Shown in pieces: positions 16,175-26,047 of a DNA stretch of 64,000 bases. This DNA comes from JAFLCM01 sp046154665. GTDB taxonomy: Bacteria; Planctomycetota; Phycisphaerae; Phycisphaerales; UBA1924. Numbering within the stretch: the stretch's first letter is position 1; every line of letters begins with the position of its first letter. The position numbers and the translations under genes are program-made. The stretch is from positions 62,001 to 126,000 of the forward strand of contig JBJXFG010000047.1 in assembly GCA_046154665.1 (NCBI GenBank), in the 5' to 3' direction. The notes below the pieces were generated by a model, which was not told where the DNA came from, did not search any database, and saw only the letters and a program-made list of their open reading frames with translations.

Positions 16175-19100
16175 ATGCCCAGCCGATTCCTCCAAGCTCT
16201 CTCGAACCGCGTCCTCGTGTGCGACGGTGCCATGGGCACCATGATCCACAAGTGCGACTGCGACCTGCACCGCGACTACCTCGACAAGGAGAACTGCACC
16301 GAGATCCTCGTGCAGACCCGCCCCGACGTCATCGGCGGCATCCACGAGGAGTACCTCCGCGCTGGGGCCGACATCGTCGAGACCGACACCTTCGGCGCCA
16401 GCAAACTCGTCTTCGCCGAGTTTGATCTCGTGCCGCAGACCTACGAGCTGAACAAGCGGGCCGCGGAAGTGGCCCGGGCGGCGTGCGACAAGCACTCCAC
16501 TCCCGACAAGCCCCGCTTCGTCGCCGGCTCCATCGGCCCGGGCACCAAGCTGCTCACCCTCGGTCACACCACGTGGGACATCATGCTCGACTCGTACGCC
16601 GAGCAGGCCCGCGGCCTGATCGACGGCGGGGCCGATGTGCTGCTCACCGAAACGTCGCAAGACATCCTGCAGGTGAAGTGCGCCGTCAACGCGTGCCTGC
16701 TCGCACTCAAAGAGCGCGGCAAGACCACCGACGACGTTCCCATCATGTGCTCGGTAACGATCGAGACCACCGGCACGATGCTGCTGGGCACCGAGATCGC
16801 CGCCGCCGCCGAGGCGCTGCGCACGTATCCCATCCTCTCGCTGGGCCTCAACTGCGCCACCGGCCCGCAAGAGATGATGGAGCACATCGCGTGGCTCGGG
16901 AAGAACTGGGGCGGGACCATCGGCGGACGGCGCGGCATGCCCCTGGGCAAGCGCGTCAGCGTCATGCCCAACGCCGGCCTCCCGGTGCTGCTCGACGGCA
17001 AGGCGGACTACGCCCTCAAGCCCGCGCCCTTCGTCGAGGCCATGGTCCGCTTCATCGAACACGACGGCGTCAGCATCGTCGGCGGCTGCTGCGGCACAAC
17101 GCCCGAGCACATCAAGCAGCTGGTCAGCGCGGTGGAGAGTCTGCGAAAAGGGAAGCAGCAGCGTGTGGGCACTTCTTTGAAGACCCCGGTCGGAGACCGG
17201 GGCCACCAAGAGGTAACGCCCCCCGGCTGCTCGTCGCTCTACTCCACCGCCGAGTTCCGCCAGGACAACTCGTTCCTCATCGTGGGCGAGCGGACCAACA
17301 CCAACGGCTCGCGCCAGTTCAAGAACCTCCTCAACGCCGAGGATTGGGACGGCCTGGTCTCGATGGCCAAAGAGCTCGTCCGCGAGGGCTCGCACGTGCT
17401 CGACGTGTGCGTTGACTATGTGGGCCGTGACGGCGTGCGCGACATGACCGAGGTCATCACCCGCTACGCACGCCAGGTCAGCGTCCCGCTGATGATCGAC
17501 TCGACCCAGATCGATGTGCTCGAGGCCGGCCTCAAGCACGCCCCGGGCCGATGCATCATCAACTCGATGAACCTCGAGGACGGCGAGGAGAAGCTCGCCG
17601 AGATCTGCCACCTGGCCCGCACCTACGGCGCCGCGGTCATCGCCGGCACCATCGACGAAGACCCCCTCGAGGCGATGGCCAAGACCGCCGAGCGCAAGAT
17701 CGCCATCGCCAAGCGCATCGCCGACCTCGCCGTGAACAAGTACGGCCTGCCCGCCTGCGACCTCCTCTTTGACCCGCTGGTGCTCCCGGTCACCACCGGC
17801 GTCGAGGCCGACCGCCGACTCGCCCTCGAAACCGTCGAGGGCATCCGGCGCATCTCGACCGAACTGCCCGAGTGCGGCACCTGCGTGGGCCTGAGCAACG
17901 TCTCCTTCGGCCTCAAGCCCGATTGCCGCGTGGTGCTCAACAGCGTGTTCCTGCACGAGTGCCGCGAGGCGGGGCTGACCGGTGCCATCGTTCACTTCTC
18001 GAAGATTCTGCCCCGAAAAGACATCTCCGACGAGCAGTGGAACGGGGCCCTCGACCTCATCTACGACCGCCGACGCGAGGGCTTCGACCCGCTCACGGCG
18101 TTCATCACGCTGTTCCCCGATGAGGGCACGAGCAAGAGCGGCGCGAAGAAGAAGCAATCCCTCGCCGACCTCCCGCTCGAAGAGCGCATGCAGCGCCACA
18201 TCATCGACGGCGAGAAGCGCGACCTCGGAAAGTCGCTCGACGAAGCCCTGACCAAGTACCCGGCCCTCGAGATCGTCAACGACCACTTGCTCGCGGGCAT
18301 GAAAGTCGTCGGCGACCTCTTCGGCAAGGGCGACATGCAGCTGCCGTTTGTCCTGCAGAGTGCCGAGGTGATGAAGGCCGCGGTGGCCCACTTGCAGCCG
18401 CACATGCCCAAGAGTGATTCGGGCGGCAAGGCCAAGATGATCCTTGCGACGGTGCAGGGCGACGTTCACGACATCGGCAAGAACCTCGTCGACATCATCC
18501 TCAGCAACAACGGCTACGACGTGGTCAACCTGGGCATCAAGCAGCCCATCAACTCGATCCTCAAGGCCTACCACGAGCACAAGGCCGACGCCATCGGCCT
18601 CTCGGGCCTGCTCGTCAAGTCCGTCGGCGTGATGCGCGACAACCTCGAAGAGATGCGCACGCTCGGGATGAACGTCCCGGTGATCCTCGGCGGCGCGGCC
18701 CTGACCCGCCAGTACGCCGAGGACGATCTGCGCCGCGTCTACCCCGGCGTCTACTACGGGCGCGATGCCTTCGAGGGCCTGCGCTTTATGGACCTGCTGC
18801 ACGCGAAGAGCCTGGCGACGATCGAAGAAGAGATCGCCACGCGCAACCGCCAACGGTCCGAAGCGGAAGCCAAGTTCGCGCCGCTGCGCGGGCAGGAGAC
18901 TTCGATGCAGGGCCGCATTCTCGAAGCGGTAGGGACAGGGGGCTCCTCGGCCTCATCCGAACCCCGAGCGCAAGCTCGGGGCCAAGGGGCTCCCCAGGGC
19001 ACGGGTGCCGCGGGGACGCTCGAGGTGCCCTCCGCTCGCGCGGAGGGCTTGGAAAGGCCAAAATGGACCCCCTCCACCGAAGGCGCCACCGCCCGCTCCG

Positions 19101-19984
19101 AATCCATCGGCACCTCCGGCGTCCGCACCCTCGAACCCGCCGACATCCCCGCCGCGCCCTTCTGGGGCAGCCGCGTCATCGACGAATCCAGCCTCAACCT
19201 CGACCACATCTACGGCTTCATCAACACCATCGCGCTGTTCCGCGGGCAGTGGCAGTTCAAGAAGGGCAACCTCTCCGAAGACGACTACCAGGCCCAGGTC
19301 TTCGATGAGATCAGGCCCATCTTCGAACGCCTCAAGACGCAGTGCCGCGATGAGAAGGTCCTGACGCCGCGCGTCGTCTACGGCTATTGGCCGTGCAACT
19401 CCGACGGCGATGATCTGGTGGTCTTCGACGCGGTGGACCAATCGAAGGAGATCGAGCGGTTCCGGTTCCCACGCCAGCGCGGGGGCGCGGGAGTCGGGAG
19501 TGGGCGGTCGGCAGTCGGGAAGAGTGTTCGGCTGTGCATCTCCGACTTTTTCCTGCCGTTGTCGAGCGGACGGCGCGACGTGCTGCCGCTGCAGTGCGTG
19601 ACGATGGGCAAGACGGTGAGCGAGCGCGCCAAGAAGCTGTTCGAGGGCAACCAGTACGCCGAGTACCTCTACCTCCACGGCATCGGCGTCGAATGTGCCG
19701 AGGCGTTGGCCGAGATGTGGCACAAGCGGGTGCGACAGGAGATGGGCATCGCCAGCGACGACTCGCCGAGACTCCGCGACCTGTTCATCCAGAAGTACCG
19801 AGGAAGCCGGTATTCGTTCGGGTATCCGGCGTGCCCGGATATGTCCGACCAGGAGAAGCTGTTCCGCCTGCTCAGGCCGGAGCGAATCGGGTGCGAACTG
19901 ACGGAGAACTGGCAGATCGACCCCGAACAGAGCACTTCCGCGATCGTGGTGCATCATCCGCAGGCGAAGTATTTCAATGTGTGA
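16175..19984 (+). CDS. metH: cobalamin-dependent methionine synthase
   Basis: A 1269-residue MetH with all four modules. The homocysteine domain (about 1-325) has zinc ligands in GLNCATGP and VGGCCGTTPEH. The methyltetrahydrofolate domain spans about 355-640 (ERTNTNGSRQFKNLL). A cap region precedes the cobalamin domain, whose DxHxxG motif is D763-V-H765-D-I-G768. The reactivation domain (about 990-1269) has the AdoMet-binding R-Y-S-F-G-Y-P segment. It transfers a methyl group from methyltetrahydrofolate to homocysteine. Three insertions lie in linkers and are made of DNA repeats: 17181-17203, 18953-19052 and 19487-19524, all read in frame. The first two join domains; the third interrupts the reactivation domain before LCISDFFLP. 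Confidence 0.95.
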   Translation: MPSRFLQALSNRVLVCDGAMGTMIHKCDCDLHRDYLDKENCTEILVQTRPDVIGGIHEEYLRAGADIVETDTFGASKLVFAEFDLVPQTYELNKRAAEVARAACDKHSTPDKPRFVAGSIGPGTKLLTLGHTTWDIMLDSYAEQARGLIDGGADVLLTETSQDILQVKCAVNACLLALKERGKTTDDVPIMCSVTIETTGTMLLGTEIAAAAEALRTYPILSLGLNCATGPQEMMEHIAWLGKNWGGTIGGRRGMPLGKRVSVMPNAGLPVLLDGKADYALKPAPFVEAMVRFIEHDGVSIVGGCCGTTPEHIKQLVSAVESLRKGKQQRVGTSLKTPVGDRGHQEVTPPGCSSLYSTAEFRQDNSFLIVGERTNTNGSRQFKNLLNAEDWDGLVSMAKELVREGSHVLDVCVDYVGRDGVRDMTEVITRYARQVSVPLMIDSTQIDVLEAGLKHAPGRCIINSMNLEDGEEKLAEICHLARTYGAAVIAGTIDEDPLEAMAKTAERKIAIAKRIADLAVNKYGLPACDLLFDPLVLPVTTGVEADRRLALETVEGIRRISTELPECGTCVGLSNVSFGLKPDCRVVLNSVFLHECREAGLTGAIVHFSKILPRKDISDEQWNGALDLIYDRRREGFDPLTAFITLFPDEGTSKSGAKKKQSLADLPLEERMQRHIIDGEKRDLGKSLDEALTKYPALEIVNDHLLAGMKVVGDLFGKGDMQLPFVLQSAEVMKAAVAHLQPHMPKSDSGGKAKMILATVQGDVHDIGKNLVDIILSNNGYDVVNLGIKQPINSILKAYHEHKADAIGLSGLLVKSVGVMRDNLEEMRTLGMNVPVILGGAALTRQYAEDDLRRVYPGVYYGRDAFEGLRFMDLLHAKSLATIEEEIATRNRQRSEAEAKFAPLRGQETSMQGRILEAVGTGGSSASSEPRAQARGQGAPQGTGAAGTLEVPSARAEGLERPKWTPSTEGATARSESIGTSGVRTLEPADIPAAPFWGSRVIDESSLNLDHIYGFINTIALFRGQWQFKKGNLSEDDYQAQVFDEIRPIFERLKTQCRDEKVLTPRVVYGYWPCNSDGDDLVVFDAVDQSKEIERFRFPRQRGGAGVGSGRSAVGKSVRLCISDFFLPLSSGRRDVLPLQCVTMGKTVSERAKKLFEGNQYAEYLYLHGIGVECAEALAEMWHKRVRQEMGIASDDSPRLRDLFIQKYRGSRYSFGYPACPDMSDQEKLFRLLRPERIGCELTENWQIDPEQSTSAIVVHHPQAKYFNV
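17181..17203. repeat. hairpin repeat inside metH (homocysteine/folate domain linker)
   Basis: A stem-loop of 10 bp (GACCCCGGTC / GACCGGGGCC with one mismatch at the end) and a 3-base turn, read in frame as part of SLKTPVGDRGHQEV. Read on the other strand it has the GGCCCC-stem-GGGGTC form of the family B/C half elements. Confidence 0.55.
18953..19052. repeat. 100-bp paired hairpin element inside metH
   Basis: Left half 18953-18983 (TCATCCGA followed by stem CCCCGAGC / GCTCGGGG) and right half 19024-19052 (stem CCCTCCGC / GCGGAGGG with TCGC loop) lie in opposite orientation, like the pair at 11391-11535. The element is translated in frame as about 33 residues rich in Gly, Ala, Pro and Arg between the cobalamin and reactivation domains. 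Confidence 0.8.
19487..19524. repeat. G-rich repeat inside metH, second copy after mnmE
   Basis: A 38-base stretch beginning GCGGGAGTCGGGAGTGGG and ending GGTCGGCAGTCGGGAAGAG, repeated at 58511-58556 with only an extra GTGGGGGG-type expansion in the middle. In metH it is translated as GGAGVGSGRSAVGKS within the reactivation domain; after mnmE it is intergenic. Confidence 0.8.
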
Positions 19985-20032
19985 GCGGTTTAACGAAAGA
20001 GAAGCAGCCCTTCGCTTTCGCTATTCCGCTCC

Positions 20033-20052
20033 AACGAAAGTTCGCTTTCGTT
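20033..20052. terminator. UUCG-loop hairpin after metH, possible terminator
   Basis: An 8-bp stem AACGAAAG / CTTTCGTT closed by a TTCG loop, about 50 bases after the metH stop and in the space between convergent genes. No T-run follows on either strand, so it could be a processing or stability hairpin rather than a rho-independent terminator. Further copies of TTCGCTTTCG nearby (20011) could form alternative pairings. Confidence 0.4.
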
Positions 20053-20208
20053 CACGCTCACAGGGATGCTGCTGGCCCGGTCGCAATGAACGGAGCAGGT
20101 GCCTGATCAGTGCGCGCGAGGGACCAGCCCGATTCGACGCCAGCCTGACTCTCTCGGTCGCTGGTCCCTTTGAGCTCTCACGCTGCCGCGCGGCGAGTGG
20201 AACCGATC

Positions 20209-21489
20209 TCACCCCCCCGACTTCTCGCCCGTCTTCCTCGCCTGATTCTCCCGGAACGCCTTGAGCACCTCCGCCTCGCGTTCCAGCGTCATTCCCACGG
20301 CGAGCTTCTTCTGGCGCTCCTCGGGGCGGGTCTTCATCCATGCCATCGTGTCGTTGATGGTGGTTGCCAGGGGGCGGAACTTCAGGCCGGCATTCACCGC
20401 CTTGCTTACGTTCCGCGTGTGGAAGCCCGCGGTCTCGCCCTCGGCGGGGATCCAGATCGTCAGGTCGACCGGGCCGTTAGTCTCAGCGAACGCCTGCAGG
20501 AAAGTCAGCGGCACCCGCACGGGTGTGGGTTTTTTGGGGCTCGCATCGATGCACGCCTGGAAGAAATCGCCCGACTTCAGCGTTGTCGCCGGGCCGGTGG
20601 CGTTGTATGCGCCGGTGAGTTTCTTCTCGAGGGCCAGCAGGCAGAAGTCGGCGAGGTCTCGGGCGTCGATGAACTGGATGGGGGCGTCGGCGGGCTCTGG
20701 CAGCAGCATCTCGTTGGCTTGCCCTTCCAGCCCCGGCTGCGCGGCCCGCCACGGCCAATAGGTGAAGCGGTCGGTGGTGTCGCCGGGGCCGACGATGAAG
20801 CCGGGGCGCACCAGGGCCGCCTTGCCGGGGAACGCCTTCTCGACCTCCTGCTCGGCGAGGGCCTTGAGCGGGCCGTAGGACTCGTTGCTGAGCTGCTCCG
20901 ACGCGGGGTCGGACATGGTGCCCAGTTTCGCGGTCTCGTCCTCGTTCGTCTTATTGTTCTCGGCGTAGACGGAGATGGTCGAAATGAAGAGATAGTGCTT
21001 CGCTCCCGCGGCAGCGAGCATCTCCGCCGACGCTTTGGCGTGGCGCGGGAAGAAGCACGAGTTGTCGATCACCAGGTCGAACGACTTGCCCTTCAGAGAC
21101 TCAAGGCCCTTGGCGGAGTTTTCGTCCTTGTCGTCGGCGCGCTTGTCGGGGTCGCGGTTGCCGTAGAGGACCTCGACCTGATCGATCCACTTGTGCCCGC
21201 GACCCATTTCTTCGAGACGCTTCTCGCGGATTCCTCGGTTGAAGATGGTGACCTTCCAGCCCTTGGCGAGGGCGGCCTCGACCATGTGCGGCCCGATGAA
21301 GCCGGTGCCGCCGAGGATGAGCAGTCGTGGGCCACCCGCGTTGGCACCGCCGGTGGCGGGCTCGGATTGAGCGCCGGCAAGCCTGGCGGCGGCGAGGCCG
21401 CCGAGCGCGAACGTGCCGCCGGCGAGCAGCGTGGTGGCGATGAACTGACGGCGTGAGGGATCGCGGCGAGAGGGTTGGTGGGTGGTCAT
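20209..21489 (-). CDS. Tat-exported NAD-dependent epimerase-like protein
   Basis: A 426-residue protein with a twin-arginine signal (S12-R-R-Q-F-I17) followed by a Gly/Ala-rich hydrophobic segment and a likely cleavage site after AGA at 38-40. The mature part is an extended short-chain dehydrogenase/epimerase fold: the dinucleotide-binding GGTGFIG is at 60-66, followed by IFNRG, DLVIDNSC and YLFISTISVYAE. Substrate unknown; similar Tat-exported epimerase-like proteins are frequent in planctomycetes, where they are thought to act on sugars or nucleoside-sugars outside the cytoplasm. The ATG at 21489 was chosen because the Tat signal begins directly after it; the open frame upstream is noise. 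Confidence 0.8.
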   Translation of the reverse strand: MTTHQPSRRDPSRRQFIATTLLAGGTFALGGLAAARLAGAQSEPATGGANAGGPRLLILGGTGFIGPHMVEAALAKGWKVTIFNRGIREKRLEEMGRGHKWIDQVEVLYGNRDPDKRADDKDENSAKGLESLKGKSFDLVIDNSCFFPRHAKASAEMLAAAGAKHYLFISTISVYAENNKTNEDETAKLGTMSDPASEQLSNESYGPLKALAEQEVEKAFPGKAALVRPGFIVGPGDTTDRFTYWPWRAAQPGLEGQANEMLLPEPADAPIQFIDARDLADFCLLALEKKLTGAYNATGPATTLKSGDFFQACIDASPKKPTPVRVPLTFLQAFAETNGPVDLTIWIPAEGETAGFHTRNVSKAVNAGLKFRPLATTINDTMAWMKTRPEERQKKLAVGMTLEREAEVLKAFRENQARKTGEKSGG

Positions 21490-21775
21490 GGGGGGCTCAC
21501 AAGAAAGGGCGCGCGGGCGACAGCACAAGCGGAGCACAGAGACGAAGGTGATACCAGGCCGCACCGCGCACCCCCGGAGTGAGGCGCGCCAACACCGGTC
21601 CAAAGGGCTGGTGTAGCGGCGCGAGAGCGAAGAGTTGCAGGAAAGCGGACGCCGCGGCGAGAATCGATTCGCTTTCGCGAGGCCGCGTACTCGGTTCCTT
21701 TGCCCCTGCCCGGGCAAGGGGATTCCTTGTCTGGCTTCCTCGGGCTTGGCGGCGGAGCGCCGCGCGGGCCCGCGG

Positions 21776-24565
21776 CTACTGAATCTCGAGCACCCGGTTC
21801 AGTCGCCCGGTGCCGCCCATTTCTTTCAGGCCGGTGAGGAGGCGTTTGCCGCGCAGGGTTTTCGCGGCACCGGGGAAGACGAAGCGGCGTATCGCGCTCT
21901 CGCCCGGGCCCAGGGCGCTGATCGGGGCCTGCTGGCTGCGCAGGCCCGGAGCAGCGACGAACGATTCCAGTGTGACCGGGCGGCTGTCGAGGTTTGTCAC
22001 CAGGATGCTGATCATTAGGTCGGTCATGGTGCCGTCGGCCCCCGGCAGGTAGCGATAGCTGGGCTGCATCTGGATGGTGTCGAGGCCGACCTCGATGGGC
22101 AGGTCGAGGCGGATGGTCGGGTAGCGCCGATCGCTGGTGATCTCGAGCTCGGCGCGCACCCAGCGCTGGCCCGAGGCTTCGCCGACGCCCAGTGACGCCG
22201 TGAAGGGGAACGAGCGCTCCTGACCGGCTTGGAGCACAAAGGGGATGACGCGCGGGGCCATTTCCCACTCGATGGGCTCGGCGAGTCGGAGCGTGCCCGA
22301 GACCGGCTGGTCCCAGGGGTTCTGGATGACGACGCTGAGGCTGTGACGCTCGGCGCGGGCGGGCAGGGCGGCGGGTGAGAGGTGGACGCCGGCACGCAGG
22401 CGCAGCAGGTTGACATCAACGCCCTCGACGATGATCGGGGCCTGCGAAAGCGGGATGAGGTGTCTGCCCGAGTCATCGGGGGTTGAGGTTCGGGCGTTGC
22501 CGAAGACGTCGGTGATGATGATCTCGGAGGTGCCGAGGTAGCCGGCCAGACGGGCATCGTCGTCGGTGGCGAAGTCGTTCCAGGCGACGACGGCCCCGGT
22601 GGTCTTGCCCTCGCCCTGGGCGAGGATCGCGGTGACGCCCGGCGCGATGGGCAGCCGACCCGCATACCAGCGGCCCGAGAGCGCGGAACTGATGGTGCGC
22701 CAGGCGACCAGTTCGGGGGTTGGCAGAGCGCTGGGCAGGGCGCGGGCGGCGTCGCCGGCGTCAAAGAGGAACGGCAGGCGGATGCTGGAGCGGGGCACCT
22801 CGGCGCTCCAGGCCATCGCGGCGCGCCGGGCGAGGTCTTCGGCCATCTCGCGCTCGCCGAAGGTCTCGGCGTCGGCACCTTCGAGCACCAGCGCGATTTC
22901 CGGGGGAGTGGTCGGGGCGGAGCCGGGGCCGGAGGTCGAGAGCTGGCTCCACTCCGCCGCATACTCGGGGATCGACCACGCGGGAACGGTGGAGGGCACG
23001 ACGACGGTGAGGGCGTCGACGCCCGATCGCTGGCCCGCGACGGCGGCGACGCTGTGCTCGATGCGCCACGGGGCGGTCATGGTGGCGCGGGGCACGAGGC
23101 CGCGGAAGCCGCGCTCGATGTGGTTGAGGTCGCGCGCCAGGGTGGGCCGCCAGAACGAACGGTCCGAGCCGGTGGGCCCGACCTGCCAGCGGTTGACGCG
23201 CTCGCCGAAGCGCGAGAGCAGCGAGGTGAGCCCGGGCATCCATACTTCGGTGGGCCCGGCGAGGACGACGATGGGGTCGTCGGCGTCGGCGCGGGCCTCG
23301 CGGGCCAGCGCCTCGGGGGCGCGCCCGAGGACAAAGGTGATGTCGTGTCGGCGCTCGACGAGCTGGTTCACGACCGCGTCGATCTCGGTGCGGGAGCGCC
23401 GGTCGCCCTCGTCGAGCTCGCCGATGCCGACGTGCGACCACACACTGAGCGAGACCGCGCCGGCGCCGCACAGGTCGAGCAGCTCGGGCAGCATGGGCAC
23501 GCGCCTGGATTCGAGCGATTCGGCGATCACGCCCCAGCCGCGGCGCGATCCACGGTCGAGCGGGCGCGTCGGTGCCACCCAGGCGAACTGCGTGGAACGC
23601 TCCGCGGCGAGCCCCTGCGGGCCGAGCACTTCCATCCGTGCGCGGTAGAAGCCGAACCACGGCAGCACGGGTTTCCACGCGAGCACGCGCCCGCCGGATT
23701 CGACGGGTGTGTCAAGGGTGTCGACTTCGGTGCCGTCGATATCGGTGACGACGACGCGGACGCGGAGCGATTCGCCGGTGAGGTCCTGGACGCGGAGTCG
23801 GAGTTCGGGGCGCTCGGGCGCGATGCTGACGCCGGTGTGGTCGGCACTGACGAGGTCGACGCGCGGCACCTGTTCGATGCGGACATCGTCGAACCAGGCG
23901 GCGCCTTCGTAGTCCTGCTGGGTGATCTCGTAGGTGAGGGGCTTGTCACCGTCGCGGCGCATCTGGGCGGGCTGGAGCAGTTCGAGGTCGATCTGCAGCC
24001 AGGCACCGTCTTCGCTGCCTTCGAGCAGCGTGTTGACCTTGACCCACCCGGCTCCCTCGCCCGCCTCGGGGGTGATGACAGGCTCGCTGACGGCGACGGT
24101 GCCGAGGGTGTTGAGCGGCTGCTGGGCGGCGTCGAGCAACGCGACGCGGACGAACGCGCGGGCGTGGACCAGGCCCTCGGTGCGGACATACGCGGAGACG
24201 GCGTAGCGACCGCCGGGCATCGCCGGCAGCACCCCTCGGATCAGTGAGAGGGCGGTGCTGCCGCCTCGGGTGGGAAGCTTGACCGAGGTGTTGCCGCGGT
24301 AGGCGAGGGTGTCGTCAAAGGCGGCGAGATTCCAGGCGGGGAAGCCGGGGCGGGGCGCGTCGGGCGGGTTGGTCTGGTTGCGGACCCACTCGCGCGGAAC
24401 GGGCTCGACGTTCTGCGGTCGCTCTTCAAAGTCCCAGAGGCGAACGGTGCGTCGGGCGGCGTCTGGTCGGATGAAGCCTTCGTCTGGGCGCGCGTGGGCG
24501 GGGCCGGGCGCGAAGGCACCGGCGCTGAGGATCAGCAGGAGGATGGCGCGGGGGTGGACGCGCAC
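21776..24565 (-). CDS. large exported protein of unknown function
   Basis: A 929-residue protein with a signal peptide (MRVHPRAILLLILSAGAFA, cleavage likely after AHA near residue 25). Residues 40-230 look like a carbohydrate-binding-type jelly roll (WDFEERPQNVEPVP at the start, AAWFDDVRIEQVP at the end). The middle part (about 330-620) has the strand/helix rhythm of a TIM barrel (RRGWGVIAESL, VVLAGPTEVWMPGLTSLL, RWQVGPTGSD), and the last 250 residues form immunoglobulin-like beta modules. This layout resembles exported glycoside hydrolase-like proteins, but I see no identifiable pair of catalytic acids. It is separated by about 190 bases from the divergent kinase gene. Function not assigned. 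Confidence 0.6.
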   Translation of the reverse strand: MRVHPRAILLLILSAGAFAPGPAHARPDEGFIRPDAARRTVRLWDFEERPQNVEPVPREWVRNQTNPPDAPRPGFPAWNLAAFDDTLAYRGNTSVKLPTRGGSTALSLIRGVLPAMPGGRYAVSAYVRTEGLVHARAFVRVALLDAAQQPLNTLGTVAVSEPVITPEAGEGAGWVKVNTLLEGSEDGAWLQIDLELLQPAQMRRDGDKPLTYEITQQDYEGAAWFDDVRIEQVPRVDLVSADHTGVSIAPERPELRLRVQDLTGESLRVRVVVTDIDGTEVDTLDTPVESGGRVLAWKPVLPWFGFYRARMEVLGPQGLAAERSTQFAWVAPTRPLDRGSRRGWGVIAESLESRRVPMLPELLDLCGAGAVSLSVWSHVGIGELDEGDRRSRTEIDAVVNQLVERRHDITFVLGRAPEALAREARADADDPIVVLAGPTEVWMPGLTSLLSRFGERVNRWQVGPTGSDRSFWRPTLARDLNHIERGFRGLVPRATMTAPWRIEHSVAAVAGQRSGVDALTVVVPSTVPAWSIPEYAAEWSQLSTSGPGSAPTTPPEIALVLEGADAETFGEREMAEDLARRAAMAWSAEVPRSSIRLPFLFDAGDAARALPSALPTPELVAWRTISSALSGRWYAGRLPIAPGVTAILAQGEGKTTGAVVAWNDFATDDDARLAGYLGTSEIIITDVFGNARTSTPDDSGRHLIPLSQAPIIVEGVDVNLLRLRAGVHLSPAALPARAERHSLSVVIQNPWDQPVSGTLRLAEPIEWEMAPRVIPFVLQAGQERSFPFTASLGVGEASGQRWVRAELEITSDRRYPTIRLDLPIEVGLDTIQMQPSYRYLPGADGTMTDLMISILVTNLDSRPVTLESFVAAPGLRSQQAPISALGPGESAIRRFVFPGAAKTLRGKRLLTGLKEMGGTGRLNRVLEIQ

Positions 24566-24754
24566 GATGGGATGGTCCGAGCGTCGTTCTCGGTGTTCAT
24601 CTGTTATCGGCCGAATCGAGCCGCGGCTTGGGGATGGGGGGTTGCTCGGGGCTCGTTCGGGTTGGGATCATGTGAAAGGCCGCGCGCGAGCTGGAACGCT
24701 CCCGCCATGATGCCGATAACATCTCACCGGTGTTCCGGGGTGGAAGCCGCAAAC

Positions 24755-26047
24755 ATGCCAAGCAGCCCGAAGCCAAGCCCCACGTCCTCGGATGAGTCTC
24801 GGCTCCCGATGCCGGACGAGACCTCGATGGACCTGAAGCTCGGGTCATTGCCTTCGGGTGTGGGCGCGGGCGCTTCGGGCGGGGTGCCGGGGTCGTCGGT
24901 GATGGGGGGTGGCGAGGCCGGGGGCGGCGAGGCAGGGGGCGGCGAATCGGGGGGCGGCGAGCCCGACGAGAAGGCGATTGACGCCGCCATCGCCAAGTTG
25001 GCGCTCGACCGCGGGTTTTGCACGTCGGAAGAAATCGAGTTCTGCCAGCTGAAGCAGCGGGAGCGGAAGTACGCCGGTCGATCGCTGGCGGAACTGCTGG
25101 TGGAGAGCGAGAGCCTGACGCGTCGGCAGATGACGCGGCTGCGCGAAACCGCGGGGACCGGCAAGGGTGGGTCGAAGCTGCCGGGCTACACCATGCGCGG
25201 CAAGCTGGGCGAGGGGGCGACGGCGACGGTGTTCAAGGCTCGGCAGGACAGCCTGGGGCGCGACGTGGCGGTGAAGGTGCTGCCCAAGCGCTTCGCCGCG
25301 AACCCGAAATATGTCGAGCAGCTCTACGCCGAGGCACGCATGGCCGCCTCGCTGAACCACCCGAACCTCGTGCAGACGTTCGACGTGGGCTCGCACGGCG
25401 AGCACCACTACATGGTGATGGAGATCGTCGACGGCGAGACCGTCCACGACCGCATCATCCGCAAAGGGATGCTCGGGGAAGAAGAGACCATCGACATCGC
25501 GCTCGCGGTGGCGCGCGCACTGGCCCACGCTCACACGAAGGGACTGGTACACCGTGACGTCAAGCCGAAGAACATCATCATCACTTCGACGGGGATTCCG
25601 AAGCTGACGGACCTGGGCTTGGCGCGGTTCACGCAGGACCGCGCGACGGCGGAGGCGGAGCGCGGGAAGAGCCTGGGGACGCCGTACTACATGAGCCCCG
25701 AGCAGGTCCGCGGCGACGTGGACATCGGGCCCGCGACGGACTGCTATTCGCTGGGCGCCTCGATGTATTTCATGGTGACGGGCAAGACGGCGTTTGTGGG
25801 GACCGACTCGGACGACATCATGCGGAAGCACGTGGAAGAGCCGCTGACCCCGCCGATCCGGCATCGCGCGGACCTGACGCCGGGGGTGAGCGACATGATC
25901 TGCCGGATGATGGCGAAGCGGCCGTCGGACCGGTACTCGGGCTGCGAAGAGATCATCGTGGAGCTCGAGGCGTGGAAGACGTATCACGCGATGCGTGCGG
26001 CGGAGGGGTTGGGCAACGCCCCCGAGGGCGGCGCGCCGGGCACTTGA
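24755..26047 (+). CDS. serine/threonine protein kinase
   Basis: A 430-residue Hanks-type kinase. After a Gly/Glu-repeat linker (residues 50-69, encoded by tandem GGGGGCGGCGAG-like units) and a helical region at 72-135, the catalytic domain has the glycine loop GEGATATV at 152-159, the ATP Lys174 in VAVKV, the catalytic loop HRDVKPKN at 266-273, a DLG in place of DFG at 286-288, and SPEQ at 314-317 in place of APE. All catalytic residues are present, so it should be active. No membrane span or sensor domain is visible after the kinase domain, so it is probably cytoplasmic. Alternative starts are ATG at 24707 and 24710. Confidence 0.85.
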   Translation: MPSSPKPSPTSSDESRLPMPDETSMDLKLGSLPSGVGAGASGGVPGSSVMGGGEAGGGEAGGGESGGGEPDEKAIDAAIAKLALDRGFCTSEEIEFCQLKQRERKYAGRSLAELLVESESLTRRQMTRLRETAGTGKGGSKLPGYTMRGKLGEGATATVFKARQDSLGRDVAVKVLPKRFAANPKYVEQLYAEARMAASLNHPNLVQTFDVGSHGEHHYMVMEIVDGETVHDRIIRKGMLGEEETIDIALAVARALAHAHTKGLVHRDVKPKNIIITSTGIPKLTDLGLARFTQDRATAEAERGKSLGTPYYMSPEQVRGDVDIGPATDCYSLGASMYFMVTGKTAFVGTDSDDIMRKHVEEPLTPPIRHRADLTPGVSDMICRMMAKRPSDRYSGCEEIIVELEAWKTYHAMRAAEGLGNAPEGGAPGT

